From: Terriglobia bacterium
GTDB lineage: Bacteria; Acidobacteriota; Terriglobia; Bryobacterales; Bryobacteraceae
Reading direction: 5' to 3'
Assembly (NCBI GenBank): GCA_021324185.1
Contig: JAJPJN010000011.1
Span: 1 to 64,000 of the forward strand
DNA: 64,000 nt
Shown: positions 53,841 to 62,720 of the stretch, piece by piece
How positions within the stretch are numbered: position 1 is the stretch's first letter
Layout: each line of letters starts with the position of its first letter
Position numbers and translations under genes: made by a program
Notes under the pieces: generated by a model
What the model was told of the DNA's origin: nothing
Databases searched by the model: none
The model's input: the letters and a program-made list of their open reading frames with translations, nothing else

Positions 53841-54032
53841 TGAAAAAAGAGGCGGGGGAGGCCATACCAGGCGCACAGGGAGTTTTGCTGAACCTTGTGC
53901 GCGCCTCTCTGAGAATAGCATCAGCTAAAGCCCGTAACCTGTTGCTGTTGGGAGACGCCATCCGTTTTAAATCGCCAAAAAATTGGGGTAGGCGCTTCGC
54001 CCGCCAATGTTCCCTAGGGGAGACAGAATTTT

Positions 54033-55706
54033 ATGAAAATGGATCGCATTGCCGCAGTAGGTTTCGCGGTGTTGTTAGCTGCTTCGCTTGCACCGGCGCA
54101 ACGGAGCCGGGGCGCGGAAACGCAAGGCGAACAACAGGCGCCGAGTTCGCAGATGACCACTCCGCCGGCGCAAGCCCCGCAACGCGGCCAATTTTCGCAA
54201 ACGCAGCGCACGCAGATGCCGCAGGAGAGTCAGCCGCAGCTATCGGAAACCGGCCGCACGCAGGGCCCGGCGCGGTCCGCCGCACCACCGGTAGAGAAAA
54301 GTTCAGTGACTCACCACCATGCGCGCATCGGCGGCCAGGATATTCCGTATACCGCGACAGCCGCAACCTACGTGATCAAAGCCGATGACGGCACTCCGAA
54401 AGCAACGTTCTTCTTTGTCGCGTACACGCGCGACGGTGTGCAGGACATCGCGCACCGGCCTGTTTCTTTCATCTATAACGGTGGGCCCGGCTCGGCCTCG
54501 TTGTTCACCCACATGGGCCTCGGTCCACGCCGCGTAGTCCTCACTCCCGACGGCCATGGAATGCCCGCCCCATACGAGGTAGAGGACAATCGCGACTCGT
54601 TCCTGGATGCCACCGATATGGTCTTTGTCGACGCCATTTCCACCGGCTACAGCCGTCCAGCACCGGGCGAGAATCCGGCGCAGTTCCACGGCGTCATCGA
54701 GGATGCAAACTGGTTTGCCGATTTTATTTATGAATACATCACGCGCAATGCGCGTTGGGCCTCGCCGAAGTTTCTGATAGGTGAAAGCTACGGTACCACT
54801 CGGTCGGCTGAACTTTCCGGTGTTTTACAGAATCGCCACCAGATCTATTTGAACGGCATCGTTTTACTTTCGGCTGTTGCTTTCTCAAACTTCGGCGCCG
54901 ATGACCGCAGCATTTTCTTCCTGCCGACCTACGTTACCTCTGCCTGGTATCATCACCTGCTTGCGCCCGACCTGCAGAAGCTGAGTGTTGATGAGATCGC
55001 GCAAAAAGCACGCGAGTTCGCGCACGGCGAATACGCTCAGGCACTCGATAAAGGCGATCGCTTGTCGAAAGAGGAATATCAGAAGGTTGTAGCCGATATG
55101 GCGCGCTATACCGCTCTGTCTCCGAAATTCATTGAGGAGTGCAATCTGCGTGTCAGCCCGTTCCGCTGGTTCAGAGAACTGGAACGTGACAAGCGCCGCA
55201 CAGTGGGCCGGCTCGATTCGCGCTTTGAAGGCATGGAGGCCGATGCCGCTGGCGAGCGGGCGGAATACGATCCCAGCGAAGCCTCCTATGAGGGCGCGTA
55301 CGTTGCTGCCTTCCAGGATTACGTCCGCCGCGAGCTGAAGTGGGACAGCGATATGTACTACATCGTCACTGCCCGTGTACAGCCGTGGGATCAGACCGGC
55401 AATACCGCCGTCGCTGAAGTGTTGCGCGCCGCCATGACGCAGCAGACCTATTTGAAAGTGCTTGTGCTGTGTGGTTATTACGATCTGGCCACGCCCTTCA
55501 ACGGCATCGAGCACACGGTCAGTCACATGGGCCTCGAGCCGCCGATTCGCAAGAACATCAGCTTCGCTTACTACGAATCCGGGCACATGGTCTATATCGA
55601 TCAGAAAGCGGACGACAAGCTACGGCGCGACGTAGTTGGATTTATCAATTCCAGCTACAAGCACAACGGCGAAGAGCCGGTCTCGGCGGCACAGCAACAG
55701 CAGTAA
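54033..55706 (+). CDS. Exported S10 serine carboxypeptidase
   Basis: The 557-aa protein has a signal peptide and a Gln/Pro-rich linker, then the S10 hydrolase. The oxyanion region YNGGPGSASLFTHMGLGP, the nucleophile in IGESYGTTRSAEL, the acid in LCGYYDLATPFNG and the catalytic histidine in YYESGHMVYID are all present. S10 enzymes remove C-terminal amino acids at acid pH, which fits an acid-tolerant soil organism. A purine-rich GGGGAGA lies upstream of the ATG at a suitable spacing. It converges with the FHA/RodA operon. Confidence 0.93.
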   Translation: MKMDRIAAVGFAVLLAASLAPAQRSRGAETQGEQQAPSSQMTTPPAQAPQRGQFSQTQRTQMPQESQPQLSETGRTQGPARSAAPPVEKSSVTHHHARIGGQDIPYTATAATYVIKADDGTPKATFFFVAYTRDGVQDIAHRPVSFIYNGGPGSASLFTHMGLGPRRVVLTPDGHGMPAPYEVEDNRDSFLDATDMVFVDAISTGYSRPAPGENPAQFHGVIEDANWFADFIYEYITRNARWASPKFLIGESYGTTRSAELSGVLQNRHQIYLNGIVLLSAVAFSNFGADDRSIFFLPTYVTSAWYHHLLAPDLQKLSVDEIAQKAREFAHGEYAQALDKGDRLSKEEYQKVVADMARYTALSPKFIEECNLRVSPFRWFRELERDKRRTVGRLDSRFEGMEADAAGERAEYDPSEASYEGAYVAAFQDYVRRELKWDSDMYYIVTARVQPWDQTGNTAVAEVLRAAMTQQTYLKVLVLCGYYDLATPFNGIEHTVSHMGLEPPIRKNISFAYYESGHMVYIDQKADDKLRRDVVGFINSSYKHNGEEPVSAAQQQQ

Positions 55707-55730
55707 GAACCCGTGTTCGCGCGCCGGAGT

Positions 55731-56540
55731 TCAGATCAATTCACTTCCCGCTTCAAACCGAATCACGGTTCTGCCGAGGTGAATTTCATCGCCCGAACGC
55801 AGCAGCGTCCCGCGCGTGCCGCGATGCACAGGTTGACTCAGGCCGTCGCGAACAATCCAGATGCCGCAGTTTGCCTCGCCTTTGTAGTTGCGGTCATTGA
55901 AAATGCGGCACTCACCCGTTCTCGACGACCGGAGGATATGCGCGTGCTCGCGGGAGACCGTTGCGTTGCGCTCGTTGTCTTCCGTAAACGCCAGATCGTT
56001 GCGGCGCGACGGGCCCCCGGCTCGAAAAACCTCCACTGTGCGGCCGATGTTCAATCTCGCCTTATTGATCGGCAGCTCCTGCACATTCGCCACGCCTTCT
56101 ATCACGACCAGCCTCGCGGCGCGGGCTTGCTCGCCGGCATTTTGCGGCTCCGGCTTTTGCTGCGCCGTCTCAACGACAATCCACGGTTCGCGCTCGAGCG
56201 GCAGGACAGACGTCGTTTGAATCTCCACCTGCAGATCGGCGGGAAAGCGATAGTGCGAGCGGCTTAAAGAGGTCTTGATTTCCTGTGCGAAGTAGGCGGC
56301 GAGAAAATCGCCTTCGAAAACATCGGCCTGATTCTCAGGCACGCCGCGTAGTTGAATGCGAATCAGGTTGAACGGGAATACGTGCTTGCCGCCGGCGCGG
56401 TGACTCTTTGCTTTCACTGCATCCAGCACCGCAATCCGAATCTCGGCCATTTCCGGGGCATCTTTCGACAGCCGGTTTGCGCCAAACGGCGTCTCAAAAA
56501 TCGCTTTGCCGAGTTTTTCAAAGACGGTGGAGATGGCCAT
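55731..56540 (-). CDS. FHA-domain protein (second of the operon)
   Basis: The 269-aa protein starts two bases after the RodA-PBP2 stop, preceded by GGAGG ten bases upstream. The N-terminal 130 residues form an alpha/beta part related to that of the first FHA protein of this operon (FPFNLIRIQLRGVPENQADVF). The C-terminal FHA domain has LNIGRTVEVF and the phosphothreonine-binding SREHAHI, but the usual N-G that follows the core is replaced by a longer loop (NYKGEANCGIW). FHA proteins bind phosphothreonine, so the likely ligand is a target or form of the operon kinase. It lies last in the operon. Confidence 0.82.
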   Translation of the reverse strand: MAISTVFEKLGKAIFETPFGANRLSKDAPEMAEIRIAVLDAVKAKSHRAGGKHVFPFNLIRIQLRGVPENQADVFEGDFLAAYFAQEIKTSLSRSHYRFPADLQVEIQTTSVLPLEREPWIVVETAQQKPEPQNAGEQARAARLVVIEGVANVQELPINKARLNIGRTVEVFRAGGPSRRNDLAFTEDNERNATVSREHAHILRSSRTGECRIFNDRNYKGEANCGIWIVRDGLSQPVHRGTRGTLLRSGDEIHLGRTVIRFEAGSELI

Positions 56541-56542
56541 TG

Positions 56543-59500
56543 CTACTGAGCCTCCGAGGAATTTGCTTTAATTATCCCCAATTGCTGCGCGGTCTCCACG
56601 ATTTGACGTGCAATCGGCGCTGCAAACCGGGCGCCGTAGCCGCCGTGCTCCACTATCACAGCAAACGCAATCTGCCGGTCCGGTGGTGCGCCATAGGGCG
56701 CGAAGCCGGCAAACCAGGAATGCGGATCGCCTGCGTCCAACTGGGCCGTTCCGGTTTTCCCGGCGACATCAATGCTTATGCCGGCCATCGCACTGCGAGC
56801 CGTTCCGCTTGTCACCACGGATCGCATGGCGCGTTGCAGAAACTCCGCGGAATCCGGAGCCAGAATCGATAGCGGCCGGTCCGTTCGCGTGTTGCTCGCA
56901 TCCATCACCCACCGGCCTTCCGCCATTGTGCCTCCATCGGCGATGGTTGCCGCAACGCGCGCCATCTTAAACGGGGTTGCCAGCAGCGGGCCTTGTCCGT
57001 AGGCGGCGAAGGGCATCATCTTTTTCAGATCCTTCAGCTCGCCTGATGGGATGCCCAACAATTCCGTTGTGTCGCGCAGCGCCTGCGCGCCGACATTGTA
57101 AACGCCGAGTTGCGCAAAATACGCATTGCATGAAACAGTGATCGCCTGTGCCATGTTCAGCGTGCCGTGCGCATGATCCTGAATATCGTCCCGAATCGGG
57201 CGCCTCCAACCCGGGATGATCGTGCCGGCTCTGCCATCGCCCAAGCCGTGGCAGTTGTACGTTTTCTGCGTCGCCCTGGGGTCCAGCCTCAGTGCAGCCA
57301 TGGCCGTAACTAATTTGAATGTCGATCCCGGCGGGTATTGCCCGTAGCGCGCACGGTCCAGCAATTCGTCAGGAGTTGGCGTGCCCGATAGCGGCGCAGG
57401 CCAGCCCACGAGGGCGAGCACATCACCACTGGCCGGGTTCATCACCACCAGCGCGCCTTTCTTGCCGGCGGCTTGTAATTGGTTCCGCAGAATTCCGGTC
57501 GCCTTCAATTGCAGCCGGATATCGATGGTCGTGTGAACGTCGCGATCTCGATTCATCAGCGCTTTGAGAAGCGGATTGCTCTTCTGATGCCGGTAGCGGA
57601 CCACGGGCGCCAAATCCGCATAATCCTTGTAGCCCTGCAACCGCGCATTGGAATCATGCTCGATAAGTGACGAGTTGGTGGCGTGAAAATTCTCACCCGT
57701 GCGCAGATCGCCTAAGAACAACACCAGCGCCGATCCGAACGGATATAGTCTGCTGTCCAGCCGCGGGCAGGCGGCATCGATGTTGATGCCCAATTTTTCA
57801 TATTCGGCGCGGTGCTTTTCCAGTTCCGCCCAGTTGCTTGTGGCAAGCAGTATCCCGTTACGATCGAAAATGTTGCCGCGTGGAATGGAAGCGGCAAGCA
57901 GGTTCAGGCGCGGGTTATGCTGTGGCCGCTTCACTCCATCTTGCGTGAACACATGAGCATCTTTGATCAGCAATGCCTCGTCTTGAACAGCTTCTAACGT
58001 GACTGCACGATAAACCAATGTCACTCCGCAGATGCCCAGCGCGCACGCCAATACAGTTGCGGGTATCTTAAAGAACGTCTTGAGCTCTTCTTCGCCCTCG
58101 CGCTCCTCCGGTTCATCAACCGCTTCGAGCTTAGCGGTCTGATGGGAAATGCCCGCTAGCACGGCGAAGATGAAGAAGTTCGCAAGCATCGCCGTGTTGC
58201 CGGAGCTCAAGAACGGCGACACGACGCCGGAGAGGGGAATCGCGCCCAGGACCCCGCCGGAGATCAACAGCATTTCAGACGAGAGCAGTGATGCGAGTCC
58301 AAGCCCCAAAAACATCGCGTACTCATCCGGCGCGCGCAGCGCGATCCGGAAGCTACGCCGCACCAGCAATGCGAACAACAAAAAGATCGTAAGCACGCCC
58401 GGTAAGCCCCACTCTTCGGCGATTGCGGGCAGCACTAAATCGGTGTGGCCGGCGGGAATTACGCTCGGGTCTCCCCAACCAGGACCAGATCCCCAAGGCC
58501 CTCCCGTAGCAAAGGCCCACAAAGAATGTGCGAGCTGGTCGCCGCCATGCACATTGTTGTCCCACGGCGAGAGCCACATGGCGACGCGGTCCACCACCGT
58601 ATGGGGAGTTCCCAACCGGTAACCGATTGAAACTCCCGCGACCAGCGCTGCAACGCCTAAAAGCGCCAGCCCCGCTCGCCCACGCGCAACGGCAAAGAGG
58701 CTCAAGAACACGAAACCCATCACCAGCGCGGGGCCCATGTCCTTCAGCACGAAAAACAACACCAGCGCGCAGGCTACGCCGCACATCACCGGCAGAGCAT
58801 CGCTGAATCGCGGGATGCGCAGCCAGCGCAGCAATGTGATCCGGGGATAAAGATCGCGCAATCGCTCCCAGTTCTGCGCGAAATATCCTGCCATAAAAAA
58901 GACCAGCAGGATCTTGACCGCTTCCACTGGCTGAAATGGTCCAAGATTCACCTTGGCGTCGCTGCCCGTAGGTCCGGAACCCAAAGCGAGCAGCGCGATA
59001 AACAGCGCGAGCGCCGCTAACAGCGGTGTGTAAACCCAGCGCGAATAGCGGCGGTAGTGAAATGCCCGGAAAAGCGGGAATAGAAGCGTGGCGCAGCCGG
59101 CCACAACTCCCCAGGCGAATTTCTGAAATTCGAGTGTGTCGCGCAGCGGGTCGCGCAGACTAATCATCAGAATCAAGCCCAAGCCCGTGAGCACGTGCAG
59201 CGCGGGTAAGATGGCGCCGTCGCCGCGAAAGCGGAACAAGCGCCAGGCGAAGTGAACAAACCAGAAGGCCGCTAGATAAGCTCCAGCCCAAATGGCGAAT
59301 CTCTTCGTAAATTCTCGCGGTGTCCGAACGATCAGCAGCGGCTTGAGCCTGGCTAACGGCATCAGCCGGGTATGTGCATCGGAATTGGGCAGACGAACAT
59401 GCGCTAGCGCCCCGACGTTCGGCAACGGCTTGTGCCGCAGCGAATAGTCATAGATCTGTTGCGCCAGCGCTGCCCGCTCATTTCCGTCAGCCACCATTTG

Positions 59501-59752
59501 TAAGGCAGGCAGTAGCTGATCCGGGTTTTGGAGTGTGTTTACATTCAGCAATTCGCCGCGCTGTAAGCGCTCTTGCAGTTCCGGAAAGTCTTGCGTCTTG
59601 GCAAAAAAAACAGCCACAAGCCCGCAAGCGACGACGAGCGAAGCTCCGCTTAGCCAAAAGAACTCACGTCTCCGCTCAATAGGCTTGGCCGGTGATTGAG
59701 CGCCGGCCAGCTTCGCCGTAAGCGCGCTCTCCCACGTTCTGGTTACAGCCAT
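56543..59752 (-). CDS. RodA/FtsW-PBP2 fusion: SEDS glycosyltransferase joined to class B PBP transpeptidase
   Basis: The 1069-aa protein combines both halves of a peptidoglycan synthase. An N-terminal span (about 32-50) is followed by an extracytoplasmic stretch of about 100 residues. The SEDS domain follows (about 150-535): FQPVEAVK at 273-280, KDMGPALV with Asp338, the GHTD loop near 435-438 and IPLSGVVSPFLSSG near 505-518. An acidic linker (about 540-556) and a single span (about 564-585) lead to the PBP domain with SxxK (GSTFK, Ser810/Lys813), SxN (Ser874-Cys-Asn876) and KTG (999-1001). All catalytic motifs of the transpeptidase are present. In most bacteria these halves are two proteins that form a complex. 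It is preceded by the kinase gene (six-base gap) and followed by the FHA gene (two bases). Confidence 0.93.
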   Translation of the reverse strand: MAVTRTWESALTAKLAGAQSPAKPIERRREFFWLSGASLVVACGLVAVFFAKTQDFPELQERLQRGELLNVNTLQNPDQLLPALQMVADGNERAALAQQIYDYSLRHKPLPNVGALAHVRLPNSDAHTRLMPLARLKPLLIVRTPREFTKRFAIWAGAYLAAFWFVHFAWRLFRFRGDGAILPALHVLTGLGLILMISLRDPLRDTLEFQKFAWGVVAGCATLLFPLFRAFHYRRYSRWVYTPLLAALALFIALLALGSGPTGSDAKVNLGPFQPVEAVKILLVFFMAGYFAQNWERLRDLYPRITLLRWLRIPRFSDALPVMCGVACALVLFFVLKDMGPALVMGFVFLSLFAVARGRAGLALLGVAALVAGVSIGYRLGTPHTVVDRVAMWLSPWDNNVHGGDQLAHSLWAFATGGPWGSGPGWGDPSVIPAGHTDLVLPAIAEEWGLPGVLTIFLLFALLVRRSFRIALRAPDEYAMFLGLGLASLLSSEMLLISGGVLGAIPLSGVVSPFLSSGNTAMLANFFIFAVLAGISHQTAKLEAVDEPEEREGEEELKTFFKIPATVLACALGICGVTLVYRAVTLEAVQDEALLIKDAHVFTQDGVKRPQHNPRLNLLAASIPRGNIFDRNGILLATSNWAELEKHRAEYEKLGINIDAACPRLDSRLYPFGSALVLFLGDLRTGENFHATNSSLIEHDSNARLQGYKDYADLAPVVRYRHQKSNPLLKALMNRDRDVHTTIDIRLQLKATGILRNQLQAAGKKGALVVMNPASGDVLALVGWPAPLSGTPTPDELLDRARYGQYPPGSTFKLVTAMAALRLDPRATQKTYNCHGLGDGRAGTIIPGWRRPIRDDIQDHAHGTLNMAQAITVSCNAYFAQLGVYNVGAQALRDTTELLGIPSGELKDLKKMMPFAAYGQGPLLATPFKMARVAATIADGGTMAEGRWVMDASNTRTDRPLSILAPDSAEFLQRAMRSVVTSGTARSAMAGISIDVAGKTGTAQLDAGDPHSWFAGFAPYGAPPDRQIAFAVIVEHGGYGARFAAPIARQIVETAQQLGIIKANSSEAQ

Positions 59753-59758
59753 CTGACG

Positions 59759-61738
59759 CTACCTATAAACTCGCCAGTGAATGCTGAGGTGCTTGGGGCG
59801 CGCATGAGGCGTTGGGCCGATGTGCAAAACCGCGGTTTCCAATTTCACTTGCTCTGCTTGATCTTCCTGCAGCTTTTCAAGCGCCTCGCTGACGTTCGAA
59901 AAGCCGGCAATCGGTTCGTAGAGGTTGCGCGCGCGGTCCATGTCATCGCGCGCCATAGTCAGCCATTTAGCCCGCTCGGCCGTTGCCGAAGCCTGCAGTT
60001 TTTTTACTTTCGCTAGCTCAGTCTCGGCGCGGAACAGGTAGCCGTCGCCTTCCTCGGCCGCTTCTCTCGGGCCTAATTTGTAACCCAATCGCTCTGCCTG
60101 ATGCAACTCCGCAACGGCCTTACCCACGTTGTGGAAATAAGTAACGTAGGCGCGAGCCAGCGCCAGATGCGGATCCGGGGATTGCGGGATGTACGAGACG
60201 GCCTGATCGAAATATTGCATGCCTGCCTGCCCGCCATTCCGCGCCAGCGCAATATAGCCGTTCACGAGCGCGAGTTTCCCCTTGCTTGTCGTGTCGTCCG
60301 GATTAATATTCAAGGCTCTCTCGAGGCAGAGCCTCGCCTTGGCCCAACCAAAATCTTTCAGGCGCGCATCGGTGCTGCCGCGGAACTGATCCAGAATGTT
60401 GTCTGCCGCATTCAGCAGGTTGTTTCGCATGAACACATCCAAATCGGCAACCGGAGCCAATTGCCTCAATATGCCGCCGCGCTCTTTCAGTTGTTTGTAT
60501 AAAGTCCAGTCCGCGTCAATAACGGAGGAATTCTGGTGGGCGTAGTCCTTGCCGATTCGTAACTTCGCGGCAGAAGTCCAGAACCAGTAGTAATAAGTAA
60601 GTGGGATCAGGATCAGAAGTCCGGCCAGAATGCCGGCCAGCAAAGCGATGGCGATGTTATAAAACTCAGTCAACTTCCGCTTTGCTTTGACCGGTACGGA
60701 TTTTGTGGCTGCCTTCACCGTTGCCTTAGTGGGCGCGCCGTTCGATGCGGGCAAACCGTTCTTAACGGCGGTTGCATTCGCATCCCACGCGGGCTGCCGC
60801 TCGCTCTCTGCCGCCGTGGCCTGTCTTTTCAGAAAGGCCTGCAGATCGCTTTCAAATGCCTGTGCGGAGCTGTATCGTCTCTCGATAGCGGCCGCCAATG
60901 ATTTCGCTACAATCGCCTTCAATGCCGCCGGGCAACTTTCTGGGAGCGCTCGCGGTGGGCGCCGCGATTGGATGAGGTTTTCCAGCCTCCGCGTATCCTG
61001 TGCCTGATAAGGCGGCATGCCGGCAAGCATCTCGTAAAGACTTACACCTAGCGCCCATAAGTCGGCGTGCTGATCTACTTGCGACTTGCTAATTCGTTCC
61101 GGCGAGCAGTAACTGGGGCTGCCTAAGTTGTGATGTGTCAGGTTGTGTGTCGAAGTGATAACCTTCGCTATGCCGAAATCGAGCAGCCGTAACTCATCGT
61201 GCGGGCTGATCTGCACGTTAGATGGTTTAATATCGCCATGGACAACTGCGGTTCGGCGCCCATCCAGGTCGGATATAAAGGAATGCAGCGTCCGTAATTG
61301 GCTGCAAATCTCAGCGGCATAGCGCGCCGCCCGCTTTGGCTCGATCCGGCCTTCGGCCTGTAGAAGCTCTGCCAGCGTTCGACCTTCGAAGTATTCCATC
61401 GCGACGAAGAAGCAGCCATTCTGCTCGCCGAATTCGTAGATCTCAAGAATGCGGCGGTCGAGCGCGTGCAATTGCTTCTGCAGCAGAGCGCCGCGCCGCT
61501 CGGCCTCGATGATGGTTTGCGTGTAGTCGTCGCTCGAGTGTTCGATCAGCTTTAAAACAACGGTTCGCCCGGCCTCGGTATCGCGGGCCAGATATACGTC
61601 GGTCATGCTGCGGCTCAGTTTGCGCGTGATCTCATATTTCCCGAATGTCTTCAGGAAGCCGCGCGACCCGGGTGGCGCTGCAGGCGAACCCGGCTGCCCC
61701 ACGTCGCCTAACGCCAAAACCGCTGTATCCCGATGCAT
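59759..61738 (-). CDS. Membrane Ser/Thr protein kinase (Pkn-like) with C-terminal extracytoplasmic domain
   Basis: Starts at ATG 61738 (or GTG 61702, which would avoid the 31-base overlap with the phosphatase). The kinase has the beta-3 lysine (VVLKLIE, Lys63), the catalytic loop as VVHGDIKPSN (HGD in place of HRD, Asp169), DFG (187-189) and the YCSPERIS activation-loop end. The glycine-rich loop is degenerate (KLSRSMTDVYLA), without the usual glycines. A single span (about 370-400, LLAGILAGLLILIPLTYYYWF) leads to a soluble tail with helical repeat-like segments (ARLKDFGWAKARLCLERAL) rather than PASTA domains. It probably signals with the adjacent PP2C and FHA proteins to control cell-wall synthesis. 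Confidence 0.88.
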   Translation of the reverse strand: MHRDTAVLALGDVGQPGSPAAPPGSRGFLKTFGKYEITRKLSRSMTDVYLARDTEAGRTVVLKLIEHSSDDYTQTIIEAERRGALLQKQLHALDRRILEIYEFGEQNGCFFVAMEYFEGRTLAELLQAEGRIEPKRAARYAAEICSQLRTLHSFISDLDGRRTAVVHGDIKPSNVQISPHDELRLLDFGIAKVITSTHNLTHHNLGSPSYCSPERISKSQVDQHADLWALGVSLYEMLAGMPPYQAQDTRRLENLIQSRRPPRALPESCPAALKAIVAKSLAAAIERRYSSAQAFESDLQAFLKRQATAAESERQPAWDANATAVKNGLPASNGAPTKATVKAATKSVPVKAKRKLTEFYNIAIALLAGILAGLLILIPLTYYYWFWTSAAKLRIGKDYAHQNSSVIDADWTLYKQLKERGGILRQLAPVADLDVFMRNNLLNAADNILDQFRGSTDARLKDFGWAKARLCLERALNINPDDTTSKGKLALVNGYIALARNGGQAGMQYFDQAVSYIPQSPDPHLALARAYVTYFHNVGKAVAELHQAERLGYKLGPREAAEEGDGYLFRAETELAKVKKLQASATAERAKWLTMARDDMDRARNLYEPIAGFSNVSEALEKLQEDQAEQVKLETAVLHIGPTPHARPKHLSIHWRVYR

Positions 61739-62634
61739 AACACGATTCCCAAGATGATGCCGATTAACACCAAACACGCATCTTTAAAGATAGATCGCCA
61801 ACGCCGGCCGCCGGTTCGCACCCTGGTCACGGCATGGCGCTGCCGTGCCGCAGTCGCGTTTGCGGCCATGCGCCCTACGAACTCCGGTCCCGGCACGAAC
61901 ACAACGCTGACGTTATCTTTCCCTCCTGCCCGGTTGGCCGCCTCCACCAGTTGCTGCGCTACAGCGTCCGGATCACCATCATAAGATTCGACAATCGAGG
62001 AGATCTGCGCGGAGGTCAGAGAATCGCTCAGCCCATCACTGCACAGCAGCAGCGCCGCATCCGGCCGGAACAGGAAACTCTTGGTCTCGACAAAATCTGG
62101 ATCATCCGCGCTGCGTATCTGCGACCCCACATCCCGGTACACTTCGTTGCGCCGTGGATGGTGCATTGCTTCTTCCTCGGTCAGTTCGTGATGGTCTTCC
62201 TTCTCTCCCACTGGCGAATGGTCCGAAGTTATCTTGCGCAGTTCTCCGTTCCAGGCCAGGTACAACCGGGAATCACCTACGTGTCCCACGATGACGCGAT
62301 CGTCGCGCGCCACCGCCATAGTCAGAACACAGGCCATGCCGTTGCATTCCGCATGTTCCTGTGCCAGTTGATAGATCTCGTTGTTGGCCGCTGAAATTGC
62401 TTCGCGGACCTTATGCTCCAGATCGCCCTCGCCGTCAAAAGCGGCGAGTCGCTCCTGAACTACTTGCACTGCCGTCTCGGCTGCGGTTTCGCCGGCCGCA
62501 TGCCCTCCCAGACCGTCGGCCACGAGAAACACACCATGCGTCTCATCGGCGAACGCGCGGTCTTCATTCACCGATCGCTGCAGCCCCCGATCTGACGCAA
62601 CTCCTGCCCGCCACATCGTGTTTGTCTCCATCAT
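61708..62634 (-). CDS. PP2C-family Ser/Thr phosphatase with C-terminal membrane span (PstP-like)
   Basis: The 308-aa protein carries the PP2C motifs: SDRGLQRSVNEDRAF (first metal-binding acid), VADGLGGHAAGE, the GHVGDSRLYLAWNGEL strand, LLLCSDGLSDSL and KDNVSVVFV. The metal-binding aspartates (VADG, CSDG, KDN) are complete. One transmembrane span (LVLIGIILGIVLCIGIQRF) ends the protein, so the phosphatase faces the cytoplasm. The ATG at 62634 overlaps the stop of the 29-aa microprotein; a further in-frame ATG at 62616 follows GGAGA at eight bases and may be the real start. It presumably reverses phosphorylation by the adjacent kinase. Confidence 0.92.
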   Translation of the reverse strand: MMETNTMWRAGVASDRGLQRSVNEDRAFADETHGVFLVADGLGGHAAGETAAETAVQVVQERLAAFDGEGDLEHKVREAISAANNEIYQLAQEHAECNGMACVLTMAVARDDRVIVGHVGDSRLYLAWNGELRKITSDHSPVGEKEDHHELTEEEAMHHPRRNEVYRDVGSQIRSADDPDFVETKSFLFRPDAALLLCSDGLSDSLTSAQISSIVESYDGDPDAVAQQLVEAANRAGGKDNVSVVFVPGPEFVGRMAANATAARQRHAVTRVRTGGRRWRSIFKDACLVLIGIILGIVLCIGIQRFWR

Positions 62635-62720
62635 TTTGACCCGCGCCAGTTGAAAAGCACAAACGCGGCGACAAACAGCAGCAGCAGAACATGAACCGGA
62701 TGTGCAGCGAGCAGCGTCAT
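62631..62720 (-). CDS. 29-aa single-span microprotein with ATGA overlaps on both sides
   Basis: This short frame starts with ATG at 62720 and stops with TGA at 62633-62631. Its start overlaps the stop of the FHA gene (ATGA), and its stop overlaps the ATG of the PP2C gene (ATGA). The product is a hydrophobic helix (HVLLLLFVAAFVLF, bracketed by MTLLAAHPV before and NWRGSK after), long enough to cross a membrane once. The flanking basic residues suggest the C-terminus stays in the cytoplasm. No family is recognised. The precise double overlap and the operon position argue strongly that it is translated and may assist the kinase/phosphatase/PBP membrane complex. Confidence 0.6.
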   Translation of the reverse strand: MTLLAAHPVHVLLLLFVAAFVLFNWRGSK

